This document shows positions 1 to 7,611 of a stretch of DNA of 35,548 nucleotides, piece after piece. Source of the DNA: a bacterium (GTDB taxonomy: Bacteria; NPL-UPA2; JAUVJM01); contig JAUWGW010000015.1 of the NCBI GenBank assembly GCA_030606215.1, forward strand, positions 1 through 35,548. The letters are read 5' to 3'. Position 1 is the stretch's first letter. Each line of letters opens with the position of its first letter. The notes under the pieces are model-generated. The model did no database searches, was not told where the DNA came from, and was given only the letters and a program-made list of their open reading frames with translations. Position numbers and translations under genes: made by a program.

Positions 1-1
1 T

Positions 2-1042
2 ACACGTAACCCCTGGAATCTTCAGATGATTCCAGGAGGCTCAAGTGGTGGTTCTGCGGCTTCAGTAATAAGTAATGAGACAGTGGTCTCAATCGGTTCA
101 GATACCGGAGGTTCAATCCGCCAGCCAGCCGCTCTATGTGGCGTGGTTGGTTTAAAACCAACTTACGGGAGAGTTTCCCGTTTTGGTCTTGTGGCTTTTG
201 CTTCTTCTCTTGACCAGATAGGACCTCTTACCAAAGATGTCAAGGATTGTGCGCTCCTGATGAATGTTATCTCAGGGTATGATACCAAGGACAGCACATC
301 AGTCAATATCCGGGTTCCTGATTACACGTCTTCCTTGACCTGTGATATCAAAGGGATTGTTGCGGGTATCCCTGATGAGTATTTTGTAAGCGGGATTGAT
401 AGTGAGGTGGAAACTGCAGTGCGCGAGGCAATTAATGGACTTGAGAAACTCGGTATTAAATTAGAGAGAATCTCATTGCCGCACACTGATTTTGCCATAG
501 CCGCATATTATATAATTGCCACCGCTGAGGCAAGTTCAAACCTTGCGCGCTACGATGGGGTAAAGTATGGTTATAGGTTCAAGGGCAAGGATTTAATGGA
601 GATGTATGAGAAGACACGCAGTGAAGGTTTTGGTCCTGAGGTTAAGAGAAGAATAATGCTTGGAACCTACACGCTGAGTGCAGGATACTATGACGCTTAT
701 TATCTAAAGGCGCAGCGCGTGCGAACTCTCATCAAACAGGATTTTGAAAGAGCATTTGAGAAATGTGACTGTATCATTACTCCCACATCTCCAACGCCTG
801 CCTTCCGGATTGGTGAGAAAATTGAAGACCCCTTGCAGATGTATCTGTCCGATATTTTTACGATACCCGCTAATCTTGCAGGGATACCGGGTATATCCAT
901 GCCCTGTGGTTTCAGTAAAGCGGGGCTTCCGATAGGATTGCAGATAATGGGTAAAGCTTTTGATGAGCAGACAATTCTGAAGGTCGCTCATGCTTATGAA
1001 CAGGAGACTGACTGGCACCGCATGGCTCCAGGTGGAAAATAA
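2..1042 (+). CDS. gatA: Asp-tRNA(Asn)/Glu-tRNA(Gln) amidotransferase subunit A, 5' end outside window
   Basis: This is the glutaminase subunit of GatCAB, which releases ammonia from glutamine so that Glu-tRNA(Gln) or Asp-tRNA(Asn) can be amidated. The reading frame is open from base 2 (T-R-N-P-W-N-L-Q before the first in-window Met), so the ATG at 26 is internal. The amidase signature is visible: the glycine/serine loop [11 protein letters not shown] carries the cis-Ser, and [12 protein letters not shown] carries the nucleophilic Ser. The catalytic Lys lies upstream of the window, and roughly the first 130 residues are missing compared with the usual length of about 485. gatB follows 72 bp downstream, which supports the assignment. 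gatC is not in the window. Confidence 0.96.
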   Translation, partial: TRNPWNLQMIPGGSSGGSAASVISNETVVSIGSDTGGSIRQPAALCGVVGLKPTYGRVSRFGLVAFASSLDQIGPLTKDVKDCALLMNVISGYDTKDSTSVNIRVPDYTSSLTCDIKGIVAGIPDEYFVSGIDSEVETAVREAINGLEKLGIKLERISLPHTDFAIAAYYIIATAEASSNLARYDGVKYGYRFKGKDLMEMYEKTRSEGFGPEVKRRIMLGTYTLSAGYYDAYYLKAQRVRTLIKQDFERAFEKCDCIITPTSPTPAFRIGEKIEDPLQMYLSDIFTIPANLAGIPGISMPCGFSKAGLPIGLQIMGKAFDEQTILKVAHAYEQETDWHRMAPGGK

Positions 1043-1114
1043 CGAAAGTCGCTTCCAAAATGCAAATGTTCAGTGTAAACGCGTTGTCTGGTAGATATTT
1101 ATGGGAAGAGTTAT

Positions 1115-2572
1115 ATGGAAAAGTATGAGGTTGTGATTGGTCTTGAAGTTCATGCAGGCTTATCCACAAAAACGAAAATTTTCTGTGGTTGTGGAACAAA
1201 GTTTGGCGCTGAACCAAATTCAGAAGTCTGCCCGGTCTGCCTTGGTCTGCCGGGAGTTTTACCTGTATTGAATAAAGAGGTGGTAAAATATGCTGTCCGC
1301 GCAGCTATTGCGTTTAATTGTCACATCAACCTTTATAACAAATTTGACAGGAAAAATTACTATTATCCGGATTTGCCAAAGAATTACCAGATCTCACAGA
1401 ACTATTTTCCAATCGCAGTTGATGGGTATGTAGAAATATTCATAGATGGAGAGAAGAAGCGGCTCCGTATCAATAATATTCATATGGAGGAAGATGCGGG
1501 GAAAAATTTACATAGTGAAGATACCGGATTACATGACGCAAGCCTTGTTGATTTTAACCGCACAGGGGTTCCACTTCTTGAGATTGTCACAGAGCCTGAT
1601 ATGAGAAGTCTACAAGAAGTTGAAAAGTTTATGACTGCTCTTAGGAACGTTCTCCTCTATATAGATGTGTGTGACTGCAGGATGGAAGAAGGCAGCCTCA
1701 GGTTTGAAGCTAATGTTTCTCTCAGACCAATTGGAGAGCATCAGCTCAGACAGAGAGTGGAAATGAAGAACCTCAATTCGTTCAAAATGGTTCTGAAAGC
1801 GCTGAAATATGAAATAGAGAGGCAGGGGAAATTGCTTATGGAAGGCGGAGAGGTTGCCCAGGAGACAAGGTTATGGGATGATAAAGAGGGAAAGACATAT
1901 CTTATGCGCAGTAAAGAAGAAGCGCACGATTATAGATACTTTCCTGAACCTGACCTTGTGCCGGTCATTATTGATGAGGGATTTATAGACAGGATTCGTT
2001 CCTCTCTGCCGGAACTTCCGTCAGCAAAACTTGAACGTTTCTGCGGGGAATATGGATTACCTCCTTATGACGCAGAGGTGTTGACATCAGACCGTTTACT
2101 TTCCGGCTTTTATGAGGGGGTAGTTAATATCTTTCCTGATGCAAAAACTGTTAGTAATTGGGTGATGGGTGAACTGCTTGCAATTTTAAATGAAGAAGGG
2201 GTGGATATTGAAAATTGCAGGATTAGCCCGGGACGGTTTGCAGAATTACTTGAATTTTTGAAAGGGGGGAAGATAAATGCACTTTCTGCAAAGAATGTCC
2301 TAAGAGAGATGTTCCATTCAGGAAAGGATGCAAGGGAGATAATTGAGGAAAAAGGGATTTCACAGATCAGTGACGAGGAGAGTATCAAAGAAATAATCCT
2401 GAAAGTTATTTCTGAAAACCCGGGTCCTGTTGCAGATTTCCGGAAAGGCAAGAAGAAAACTCTTGGGTATCTTGTGGGACAGGTGATGAAAGCTACCGGG
2501 GGCAGGGCTAACCCTGAGGTTACAAACAAGTTACTTGTAAAAGCATTGGAAGATAGTGGAGGTGAGGTATGA
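1115..2572 (+). CDS. gatB: Asp-tRNA(Asn)/Glu-tRNA(Gln) amidotransferase subunit B
   Basis: GatB binds the misacylated tRNA, activates its carboxylate with ATP and receives ammonia through a channel from GatA. At 485 residues it has the family length. The N-terminus (EVVIGLEVHAGLSTKTKIFC) and the Cys residues at 24, 26, 39 and 42 match the GatB zinc site. The C-terminal 130 residues form the helical tail/YqeY-like domain ending in GGRANPEVTNKLL. The ATG at 1115 follows a purine-rich GGGAAGAG. The gene directly follows gatA and its stop overlaps the next start by 4 bp (ATGA), so it should be translationally coupled to the GlmU-like gene. Confidence 0.97.
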   Translation: MEKYEVVIGLEVHAGLSTKTKIFCGCGTKFGAEPNSEVCPVCLGLPGVLPVLNKEVVKYAVRAAIAFNCHINLYNKFDRKNYYYPDLPKNYQISQNYFPIAVDGYVEIFIDGEKKRLRINNIHMEEDAGKNLHSEDTGLHDASLVDFNRTGVPLLEIVTEPDMRSLQEVEKFMTALRNVLLYIDVCDCRMEEGSLRFEANVSLRPIGEHQLRQRVEMKNLNSFKMVLKALKYEIERQGKLLMEGGEVAQETRLWDDKEGKTYLMRSKEEAHDYRYFPEPDLVPVIIDEGFIDRIRSSLPELPSAKLERFCGEYGLPPYDAEVLTSDRLLSGFYEGVVNIFPDAKTVSNWVMGELLAILNEEGVDIENCRISPGRFAELLEFLKGGKINALSAKNVLREMFHSGKDAREIIEEKGISQISDEESIKEIILKVISENPGPVADFRKGKKKTLGYLVGQVMKATGGRANPEVTNKLLVKALEDSGGEV

Positions 2573-3585
2573 AAAATGTAGTGACTGTTATTCTTGCGGC
2601 GGGCAAAGGTACAAGAATGGTATCCAATATGGGAAAACTCATACATGACCTCTGTGGTCAGCCGCTTGTGAAATATGTAGTTGGCGCAAGTGTTGACTGC
2701 GGAATTAAACGGAACATTGTTATAATCGGTCGTGATGCAGAAGAGGTAAAAGAAGTGCTGGGAGATAAGTTTGAGTATGTGTTTCAGAAAGAGCAAGCGG
2801 GGACAGGTCACGCTTTGATGCAGGCATCTCGTGTTCTCAAAGATTTTAAGGGGGATCTATTGGTGCTTCCAGGCGATGCGCCTTTTCTGACCCCGGATAT
2901 TCTGAAATCGCTTGTCAATCAGCATAAAGAAACTCATGCGTCTGTTACAATTCTAACTGCTGTTCTGCCCGACCCGGGAAGCTATGGTAGAATGGTCCGT
3001 GGACATAATGGAGAAGTGACAAAGATTGTAGAGAGAAAAGATGCGCATCTCAGGGAGATTGAAGTAAGAGAAGTAAATAGCGGTGTTTATTGTTTTGATT
3101 ATCAGATATTGCAGGAACTTCTTCCGGAGGTGGAGCGTCGTAATGCGCAGGGAGAGTATTATCTAACAGATGTCATCGGGCTTATGTTCGGGAAAAATCT
3201 GCGCGTTGAAACAGTAGTTGCAGATGACCCTACTGTTGTTCTCGGAGTGAATAATCGTTGTGAGTTAGCACAGGCTCTGAGGATTTTCAGGGAAAGGATC
3301 CTTGAGAGGTTGATGCTTTCCGGCGTAACGATAATGGACCCCGCTAACACATTCATTGATTTAACTGTTGAAGTTGGACAGGATACTGTCATTTATCCCT
3401 ATACAGTAATTGAAAGAAATACTGTCGTTGGCAAAAATTGCACGATTGGACCACATGCCCATTTGATAAAAACAAAAGTTGGGGATGGAGTCCGGATAGA
3501 ATCTTCAGTTATTGAGGGGAGTGTCATTCCTGATAATACAAGACTTGACCCTTACTCACATGTAAAAGGCAAAAGCAGACAATGA
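2569..3585 (+). CDS. glmU: GlmU-like nucleotidyltransferase with shortened C-terminal beta-helix
   Basis: Probable N-acetylglucosamine-1-phosphate uridylyltransferase, the step that makes UDP-GlcNAc for peptidoglycan and lipopolysaccharide. The nucleotide-binding loop LAAGKGTRM (residues 9-17), Lys23 and the GDAPF metal/sugar region (about 102-106) are intact. After residue 245 only a few left-handed beta-helix turns remain (TVEVGQDTVIYPYTVIERNTVV) and the protein stops at 338. Bifunctional GlmU is about 450-460 residues, so the acetyltransferase domain with its catalytic His and Lys is absent. The usual Pro before Lys23 is Gly here. The gene overlaps gatB and xseA by 4 bp each, so the short length is not a window artefact. 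Another sugar-phosphate nucleotidyltransferase role remains possible. Confidence 0.82.
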   Translation: MKNVVTVILAAGKGTRMVSNMGKLIHDLCGQPLVKYVVGASVDCGIKRNIVIIGRDAEEVKEVLGDKFEYVFQKEQAGTGHALMQASRVLKDFKGDLLVLPGDAPFLTPDILKSLVNQHKETHASVTILTAVLPDPGSYGRMVRGHNGEVTKIVERKDAHLREIEVREVNSGVYCFDYQILQELLPEVERRNAQGEYYLTDVIGLMFGKNLRVETVVADDPTVVLGVNNRCELAQALRIFRERILERLMLSGVTIMDPANTFIDLTVEVGQDTVIYPYTVIERNTVVGKNCTIGPHAHLIKTKVGDGVRIESSVIEGSVIPDNTRLDPYSHVKGKSRQ

Positions 3586-4790
3586 ACTCTGAACGCAGAA
3601 CTATTTTAACTGTAAGCGAGTTAACCAGAAGTATAAAGGAAAGTCTGGAAAGTAATTTCCCGGATTTATGGGTTGAGGGAGAAGTTTCAAATGTCAGAGT
3701 TCCATCTTCAGGACATCTGTATTTCACATTAAAAGATGCGGAATCACAGTTGAAATGTGTGATGTTCAGACATAGGAACCAATCTCTGAAATTTGAGTTA
3801 AGAGACGGCACGCTTGTTATTGCCCGTGGAGGGATAACTGTCTATGGGAAAAGAGGAGATTACCAGCTGCTGGTTGAAATGCTGGAGCCAAAAGGGCGGG
3901 GAGCACTACAACTGGCGTTTGAACAACTGAAAGAAAAACTTGAGAAAGAGGGGCTTTTCCGCGATGAGCACAAGAAAACAGTACCACTTCTTCCGATGCG
4001 AATAGGGATTGTAACTTCGCCAACAGGAGCGGCTATTCAGGATATTTTGAATGTGATTGGCAGGAGGTTTTCTCGTGTTGAGATTATTATAAATCCTGTC
4101 CGGGTTCAGGGAGAGGGCGCCGCGGAAGAAATTGCAATGGCAATACAGGAGTTTGACGGTATGGGAGATGTGGATGTCCTTATTGTGGCGCGAGGTGGAG
4201 GTTCAATTGAAGACCTGTGGGCATTCAACGAAGAAGTTGTCGCAAGGAGTATTTTTAATTGCAGAATTCCTGTTATTTCTGCTGTTGGACATGAGATAGA
4301 TTACACAATAGCGGATTTTGTTGCCGACCTGCGCGCTCCGACTCCGTCTGCGGCAGCTGAACTTGTTGTAGCTGAAGGGAGCAAATTGCTGGAGAGAGTT
4401 TCAACTGCGAGGGAAAGGATAACATTCACTATTGAAGCATATCTCTCCAGGTTGATGGATAGAGTGAAGACTTTACAGGAAGGGTATGGATTTCGCAGTT
4501 TTGAGGATAGGTTGAGACAGTATGTTCAGCAAGCTGATGATCTGGGAGAGAATTTGAGATTGAGAATGGAAACAGTGCTTCGGTTACAGAAAAGTTACCT
4601 TGAGAACATAGCTGGTAGACTCATAACGCTTGGCCCAGAATCTGTGTTGGGGCGTGGATATAGCCTTGCTTTCAAACTACCTGAGAGAAAAATTATAAGG
4701 GATGCTGCTATTATTGAGAAAGGTGACAGGGTTGAGGTGAAGGTTCAACACGGGTCATTTATATCAAGAGTTGAAAAAATAGAAAAATAG
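3582..4790 (+). CDS. xseA: Exodeoxyribonuclease VII large subunit
   Basis: Catalytic subunit of exonuclease VII, which degrades single-stranded DNA from both ends in the cytoplasm. The 402 residues show the N-terminal OB-fold domain (about 1-100, with LWVEGEVSN and GHLYFTLKD). The catalytic core follows, with the segments IGIVTSPTGAAIQDI, RGGGSIEDLWAFNEE and VGHEIDYTIADFVADLRAPTPSAAAE. A coiled-coil region and the C-terminal segment VLGRGYSLAF complete it. It starts in a 4-bp overlap with the GlmU-like gene and is followed after 39 bp by xseB, its obligate partner. Confidence 0.97.
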   Translation: MNSERRTILTVSELTRSIKESLESNFPDLWVEGEVSNVRVPSSGHLYFTLKDAESQLKCVMFRHRNQSLKFELRDGTLVIARGGITVYGKRGDYQLLVEMLEPKGRGALQLAFEQLKEKLEKEGLFRDEHKKTVPLLPMRIGIVTSPTGAAIQDILNVIGRRFSRVEIIINPVRVQGEGAAEEIAMAIQEFDGMGDVDVLIVARGGGSIEDLWAFNEEVVARSIFNCRIPVISAVGHEIDYTIADFVADLRAPTPSAAAELVVAEGSKLLERVSTARERITFTIEAYLSRLMDRVKTLQEGYGFRSFEDRLRQYVQQADDLGENLRLRMETVLRLQKSYLENIAGRLITLGPESVLGRGYSLAFKLPERKIIRDAAIIEKGDRVEVKVQHGSFISRVEKIEK

Positions 4791-4829
4791 GGACAGCGGC
4801 TATTTTTAGGGCAAATCAGGAGAACGGTT

Positions 4830-5114
4830 ATGGCAAAGAAGATGAAGTTTGAAGATGCGCTTAAAAGGCTGGAAGAACTTTTGACTCTTCTTGAAGAAGG
4901 TGATAAACCTCTGGATGAATCTTTGAAACTGTTTGAAGAGGGAACGAAACTTGCCAGGTTCTGCTCAAAGAGGCTTGAGGAGGCTGAGAGAAAAATAGAA
5001 ATTTTAAAGCGTGGAGAAAATGGCAAACTCAAACCAGAACCATTCCATCTGGAGGAGAGAAAAACCGAGCAGTCCCAGACTAAACGAGATGAAGACGAAC
5101 AGTTTCTCCTGTGA
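4830..5114 (+). CDS. xseB: Exodeoxyribonuclease VII small subunit
   Basis: Small helical partner of XseA; several copies bind each large subunit. The sequence begins with the family pattern FEDALKRLEELLTLLEEGDKPLDESLKLFEEG and continues as a two-helix hairpin. It is 94 residues long, with a longer, charged, low-complexity tail after residue 65 than the compact 70-80 residue members. The ATG at 4830 follows AGGAGAACGG. The stop codon lies inside the first bases of a dispersed palindromic repeat (5112-5145), so the last residues may have been altered when that repeat arrived. Confidence 0.93.
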   Translation: MAKKMKFEDALKRLEELLTLLEEGDKPLDESLKLFEEGTKLARFCSKRLEEAERKIEILKRGENGKLKPEPFHLEERKTEQSQTKRDEDEQFLL

Positions 5115-5145
5115 TTGCTTCGGGATTTCATCCCTCGCAATGACA
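5112..5145 (-). repeat. Dispersed palindromic repeat, TGTCATTGCGAG family
   Basis: Read on the minus strand, this begins TGTCATTGCGAG and ends GCAATCAC. The 12-bp start is identical to the start of a repeat inside the methyltransferase gene at 31074-31110. It folds as a hairpin: ATTGC (5114-5118) pairs with GCAAT (5137-5141), and GGGAT (5122-5126) with ATCCC (5130-5134) around a TTC loop. It lies immediately after xseB and could act as a weak terminator or mRNA-end stabiliser, but there is no T-run. Confidence 0.7.
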
Positions 5146-5158
5146 TAGCAATATGAAT

Positions 5159-5273
5159 GTAAATATTCGGTCAACTGTGTCCGCGCACGTCATTCTGAGG
5201 AGCACAGCGACGAAGAATCCCTATTAGATTCTTCACTTCGTTCAGAATGACACACGGTTCACCGAATATTTAC
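5159..5273. mobile_element. MITE copy 1 (115 bp) with 8-bp target-site duplication
   Basis: The element begins GTAAATATTCGGT and ends with the reverse complement, ACCGAATATTTAC. The terminal inverted repeats extend to about 22 bp (5159-5180 and 5252-5273) with two mismatches. The 8 bp ATATGAAT occurs on both sides (5151-5158 and 5274-5281), a classic target-site duplication. Inside is a second palindrome (5189-5251, GTCATTCTGAG...CAGAATGAC, with GAAGAATC/GATTCTTC) that also occurs alone at 6171-6232. There is no coding capacity, so movement would need a transposase acting in trans. The right-hand duplication contains the start codon of the next gene. Confidence 0.9.
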
Positions 5274-5275
5274 AT

Positions 5276-6130
5276 ATGAATATAGCAAAATATCTAACAA
5301 GTAGAAAGGGGATGATTGATAGAGCGCTGGATAAGTATATACCGTGTGAATCCACTTACCCGCCTGAAATTCACCGCGCAATGCGATACAGCCTTTTCCC
5401 GGGCGGTAAAAGGTTTAGAGCAATTCTTACAGTTGCATCAAGTGAAGCTGTTGGCGGCAAGCTGCAGCAGGTTTTGCCATCTGCGTGCGCAATGGAACTC
5501 ATTCATACATATTCACTAATTCATGATGACCTTCCTGCAATTGACAATGATGATTATCGTAGAGGAAAGCTCAGCACACATCGTAAGTTTGGTGAGGCAA
5601 TTGCAATACTTGCAGGAGACGCTCTCCTATCCCGGGCGTTTTCTCTCCTTGTACAAAATTGTAAAAAATCCGGAATTTCCGAAGGAAGAGTGTTCAAAAT
5701 TGTACGCGAAGTAGCAGAAGCAATTGGAAGTCTTGGTATGATTGGCGGTCAGACTGTTGATATTCGCAGAAAGAAAAGATATACCAAAGAAGAAATTGAA
5801 TACATTCATACCCATAAAACAGGGGCCCTTATCAAAGTTTCGGTGAGAGTCGGGGCAATTCTTGCTGGAGCAAAACCTGCTGAATTGAGGAATCTCACTG
5901 AATATGGAGAAAACATTGGGCTGGCTTTTCAGATAGTGGATGACATCCTTGATGCAAGTTGTGAAAAGGAAGTACCAAACTATGTTGCTATTTTCGGAGA
6001 GGAAGCTTCACGGGAAAAAGTCCGGGAACTTGTGCGTGAGGCAAAGAAAAAATTGCGGACATTTGGAGAAAAAGCAAAGGTTTTATCTGGGATTGCAGAT
6101 TACCTGGCTTCTATTGTAGTGTTTCATTAA
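5276..6130 (+). CDS. ispA: Polyprenyl (farnesyl/geranylgeranyl-type) diphosphate synthase
   Basis: Condenses isopentenyl diphosphate with an allylic diphosphate to make C15-C20 prenyl chains. Visible motifs are GGKRFR (43-48), the first aspartate-rich motif in LIHDDLPAIDNDDYRRGK (Asp84, 85, 90), and the second in FQIVDDILD (about 222). The usual Gly/Lys-rich stretch with KxTYP after the second motif is shortened to a few residues (SCEKEVPNYVAIFG), which may affect activity. The ATG at 5276 fits family N-termini, but it lies in the target duplication of the MITE and no Shine-Dalgarno sequence precedes it. The last codons overlap the arm of a palindrome at 6116. Length is 284, slightly short. 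Exact chain length of the product cannot be read from the sequence. Confidence 0.88.
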   Translation: MNIAKYLTSRKGMIDRALDKYIPCESTYPPEIHRAMRYSLFPGGKRFRAILTVASSEAVGGKLQQVLPSACAMELIHTYSLIHDDLPAIDNDDYRRGKLSTHRKFGEAIAILAGDALLSRAFSLLVQNCKKSGISEGRVFKIVREVAEAIGSLGMIGGQTVDIRRKKRYTKEEIEYIHTHKTGALIKVSVRVGAILAGAKPAELRNLTEYGENIGLAFQIVDDILDASCEKEVPNYVAIFGEEASREKVRELVREAKKKLRTFGEKAKVLSGIADYLASIVVFH

Positions 6131-6269
6131 AATGTTAACTTATAGTGGCTTTCTACAACAAATGTTACATGTCATTCTGAGCGTAGCGAAGAATCTCTAT
6201 GGATTCTTCGTCGCTTCGCTCCTCAGAATGACAAGTTCACTATAAAGCGAGCTAATTGTGAAACACTAC
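6116..6269. repeat. Nested palindrome between convergent genes
   Basis: Three concentric pairs of perfect arms are visible. GTAGTGTTTCA (6116-6126) pairs with TGAAACACTAC (6259-6269). TTATAGTG (6140-6147) pairs with CACTATAA (6238-6245). GTCATTCTGAG (6171-6181) pairs with CTCAGAATGAC (6222-6232), around a GAAGAATC/GATTCTTC core. The inner part is the palindrome found inside MITE copies 1 and 2. The structure covers the 3' end of the prenyl synthase and the whole 145-bp gap to the convergent alcohol dehydrogenase. It may serve as a bidirectional terminator, or be an older composite mobile repeat. Confidence 0.85.
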
Positions 6270-6275
6270 ACTAGA

Positions 6276-7292
6276 TTAGATCTCGATCATGATCTTGAGG
6301 GAGCTACGAACCTCCATGGCAAGCGCCAGGGCTTCTGACAGTTTATTTAGTTTGAAACGATGAGTTATCAATTCTTTCACTTTTATCTTCCCCTTTTCTA
6401 TCAATTCTAAAGCTGCTCTCTGTTCCGAAGGGGTTGAAGAATAGCTTCCAAGAAGAGTAACTTCTGAATGATACACAAGGTTTGGGGCAAGTTTCAAAAC
6501 TGAATTATGCGGGCATTCAGCAAAAAACATTATTTTTCCACCCCTTGAGACAAAATTTAGACTTTGCGCCAGGGCATTTATATTTCCAACTGCAACGATG
6601 ACGATATCTGCTTCATTCACCTCTCTTGCAATCTTCTCAACACTATCCTTGCCGGGGTTTACAGCCATCTCTGCTCCAAGTTTCAGTGCAAAATTCAGAC
6701 GAGAATCTACTAAATCACTTATAACTACACGGGATGCTCCTGAGAGTAAAGCAAGTTGAAGATGCAGTAGTCCTACAGAACCTGCTCCAACTATCATAAC
6801 AGTATCTCCTAACTGTATTTTGCACCTCTTAATTGCGCGCAGACAACAAGCAACTGTTTCAGTGAAAGATGCCTCTTCGTATGATAAGTTATCAGGGATT
6901 TTAAAAGTGGATTTCTCAACACCGGGTGGCAGAACTCTGATATATTCGGCGAATCCACCAGGGATTATATTTGTCTTTTTAAAACTTTCACATTGACTGT
7001 AACTTCCATGCCGGCAGTATCGGCATGTGAAACATGGCAAATGATGGCTGACAACTACTCTTTCTCCTACCTCAAGTCCTTCTACTCCCTCACCTAACTC
7101 TGCTATGTCCCCTGCTACTTCATGACCGAGAACTGCCGGAGTAGCAACTGTCTTTTCCCTCATCTTGCTGACATCTGTGCCGCACAACCCGCATACTTTT
7201 ACCCTGATGAGGATTTCTCTCTCTTTTATACGGGGTTTCTCAACATCTTCATACCTTATATCATCAATGTCATAAAATGAGGCAACTTTCAT
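6276..7292 (-). CDS. Zinc-dependent medium-chain alcohol/polyol dehydrogenase
   Basis: Oxidises an alcohol with NAD(P)+ using a catalytic zinc; the substrate cannot be fixed from sequence. The catalytic zinc ligands are visible as Cys37 (CGLCGTD) and His57-Glu58 (LGHEVAG). The structural zinc lobe has Cys87, 90, 93 and 101 (CFTCRYC...C). The Rossmann fold shows VGAGSVG around 168-174. Length (338) is normal. It resembles the threonine/sorbitol dehydrogenase branch. Last gene of the minus-strand operon; its start overlaps the stop of the zinc-ribbon gene by 4 bp, so the two are probably translated together. Confidence 0.9.
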   Translation of the reverse strand: MKVASFYDIDDIRYEDVEKPRIKEREILIRVKVCGLCGTDVSKMREKTVATPAVLGHEVAGDIAELGEGVEGLEVGERVVVSHHLPCFTCRYCRHGSYSQCESFKKTNIIPGGFAEYIRVLPPGVEKSTFKIPDNLSYEEASFTETVACCLRAIKRCKIQLGDTVMIVGAGSVGLLHLQLALLSGASRVVISDLVDSRLNFALKLGAEMAVNPGKDSVEKIAREVNEADIVIVAVGNINALAQSLNFVSRGGKIMFFAECPHNSVLKLAPNLVYHSEVTLLGSYSSTPSEQRAALELIEKGKIKVKELITHRFKLNKLSEALALAMEVRSSLKIMIEI

Positions 7293-7600
7293 TCTTTTAC
7301 GGTATCTATGAACTCTTTTGCCAGGCGAATTGGTTTTGTGATAATTCTTAGTGGGAGAGAAGTGATAAGGGACGTTAAATCTTTTCGCATTTCTTCAGTT
7401 AAACGATGCGGTTTTGTAAGAATCCTGTCCAGAGTATCAGCAGTGTAGGTTTCAAGGATTCTTCTCCTGTCCAGGGCGATTTCTGTCCCGCATTTTTCAC
7501 ACTTTATTCTGTGAAGGTATTTTCCACTATATGTGATTGTATGAAGTGTTTCCTTATCACAGTGAAGACAGAAAAGTTCAGTTTCTATTTTATTTGACAT
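7289..7600 (-). CDS. Small zinc-ribbon protein of unknown function
   Basis: A 103-residue protein with an N-terminal zinc ribbon (Cys11-x2-Cys14 and Cys34-x2-Cys37) followed by a helical, basic tail (RRRILETYTADTLDRILTKPHRL...). It resembles small zinc-ribbon proteins seen in clostridia-like genomes, but I do not know a function. Placed 11 bp after the HPS-RraA fusion and overlapping the dehydrogenase by 4 bp, so it is co-transcribed and probably co-translated with metabolic enzymes. A regulatory or scaffold role is only a guess. Confidence 0.82.
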   Translation of the reverse strand: MSNKIETELFCLHCDKETLHTITYSGKYLHRIKCEKCGTEIALDRRRILETYTADTLDRILTKPHRLTEEMRKDLTSLITSLPLRIITKPIRLAKEFIDTVKE

Positions 7601-7611
7601 CTTCTTCCCCC

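Noticed and set aside
2110-2811. Long open frame on the minus strand opposite gatB and the GlmU-like gene
   Set aside because: It is wholly antisense to two clearly recognised genes, has Ser/Phe-rich composition typical of reverse-frame translation and no recognisable domain.
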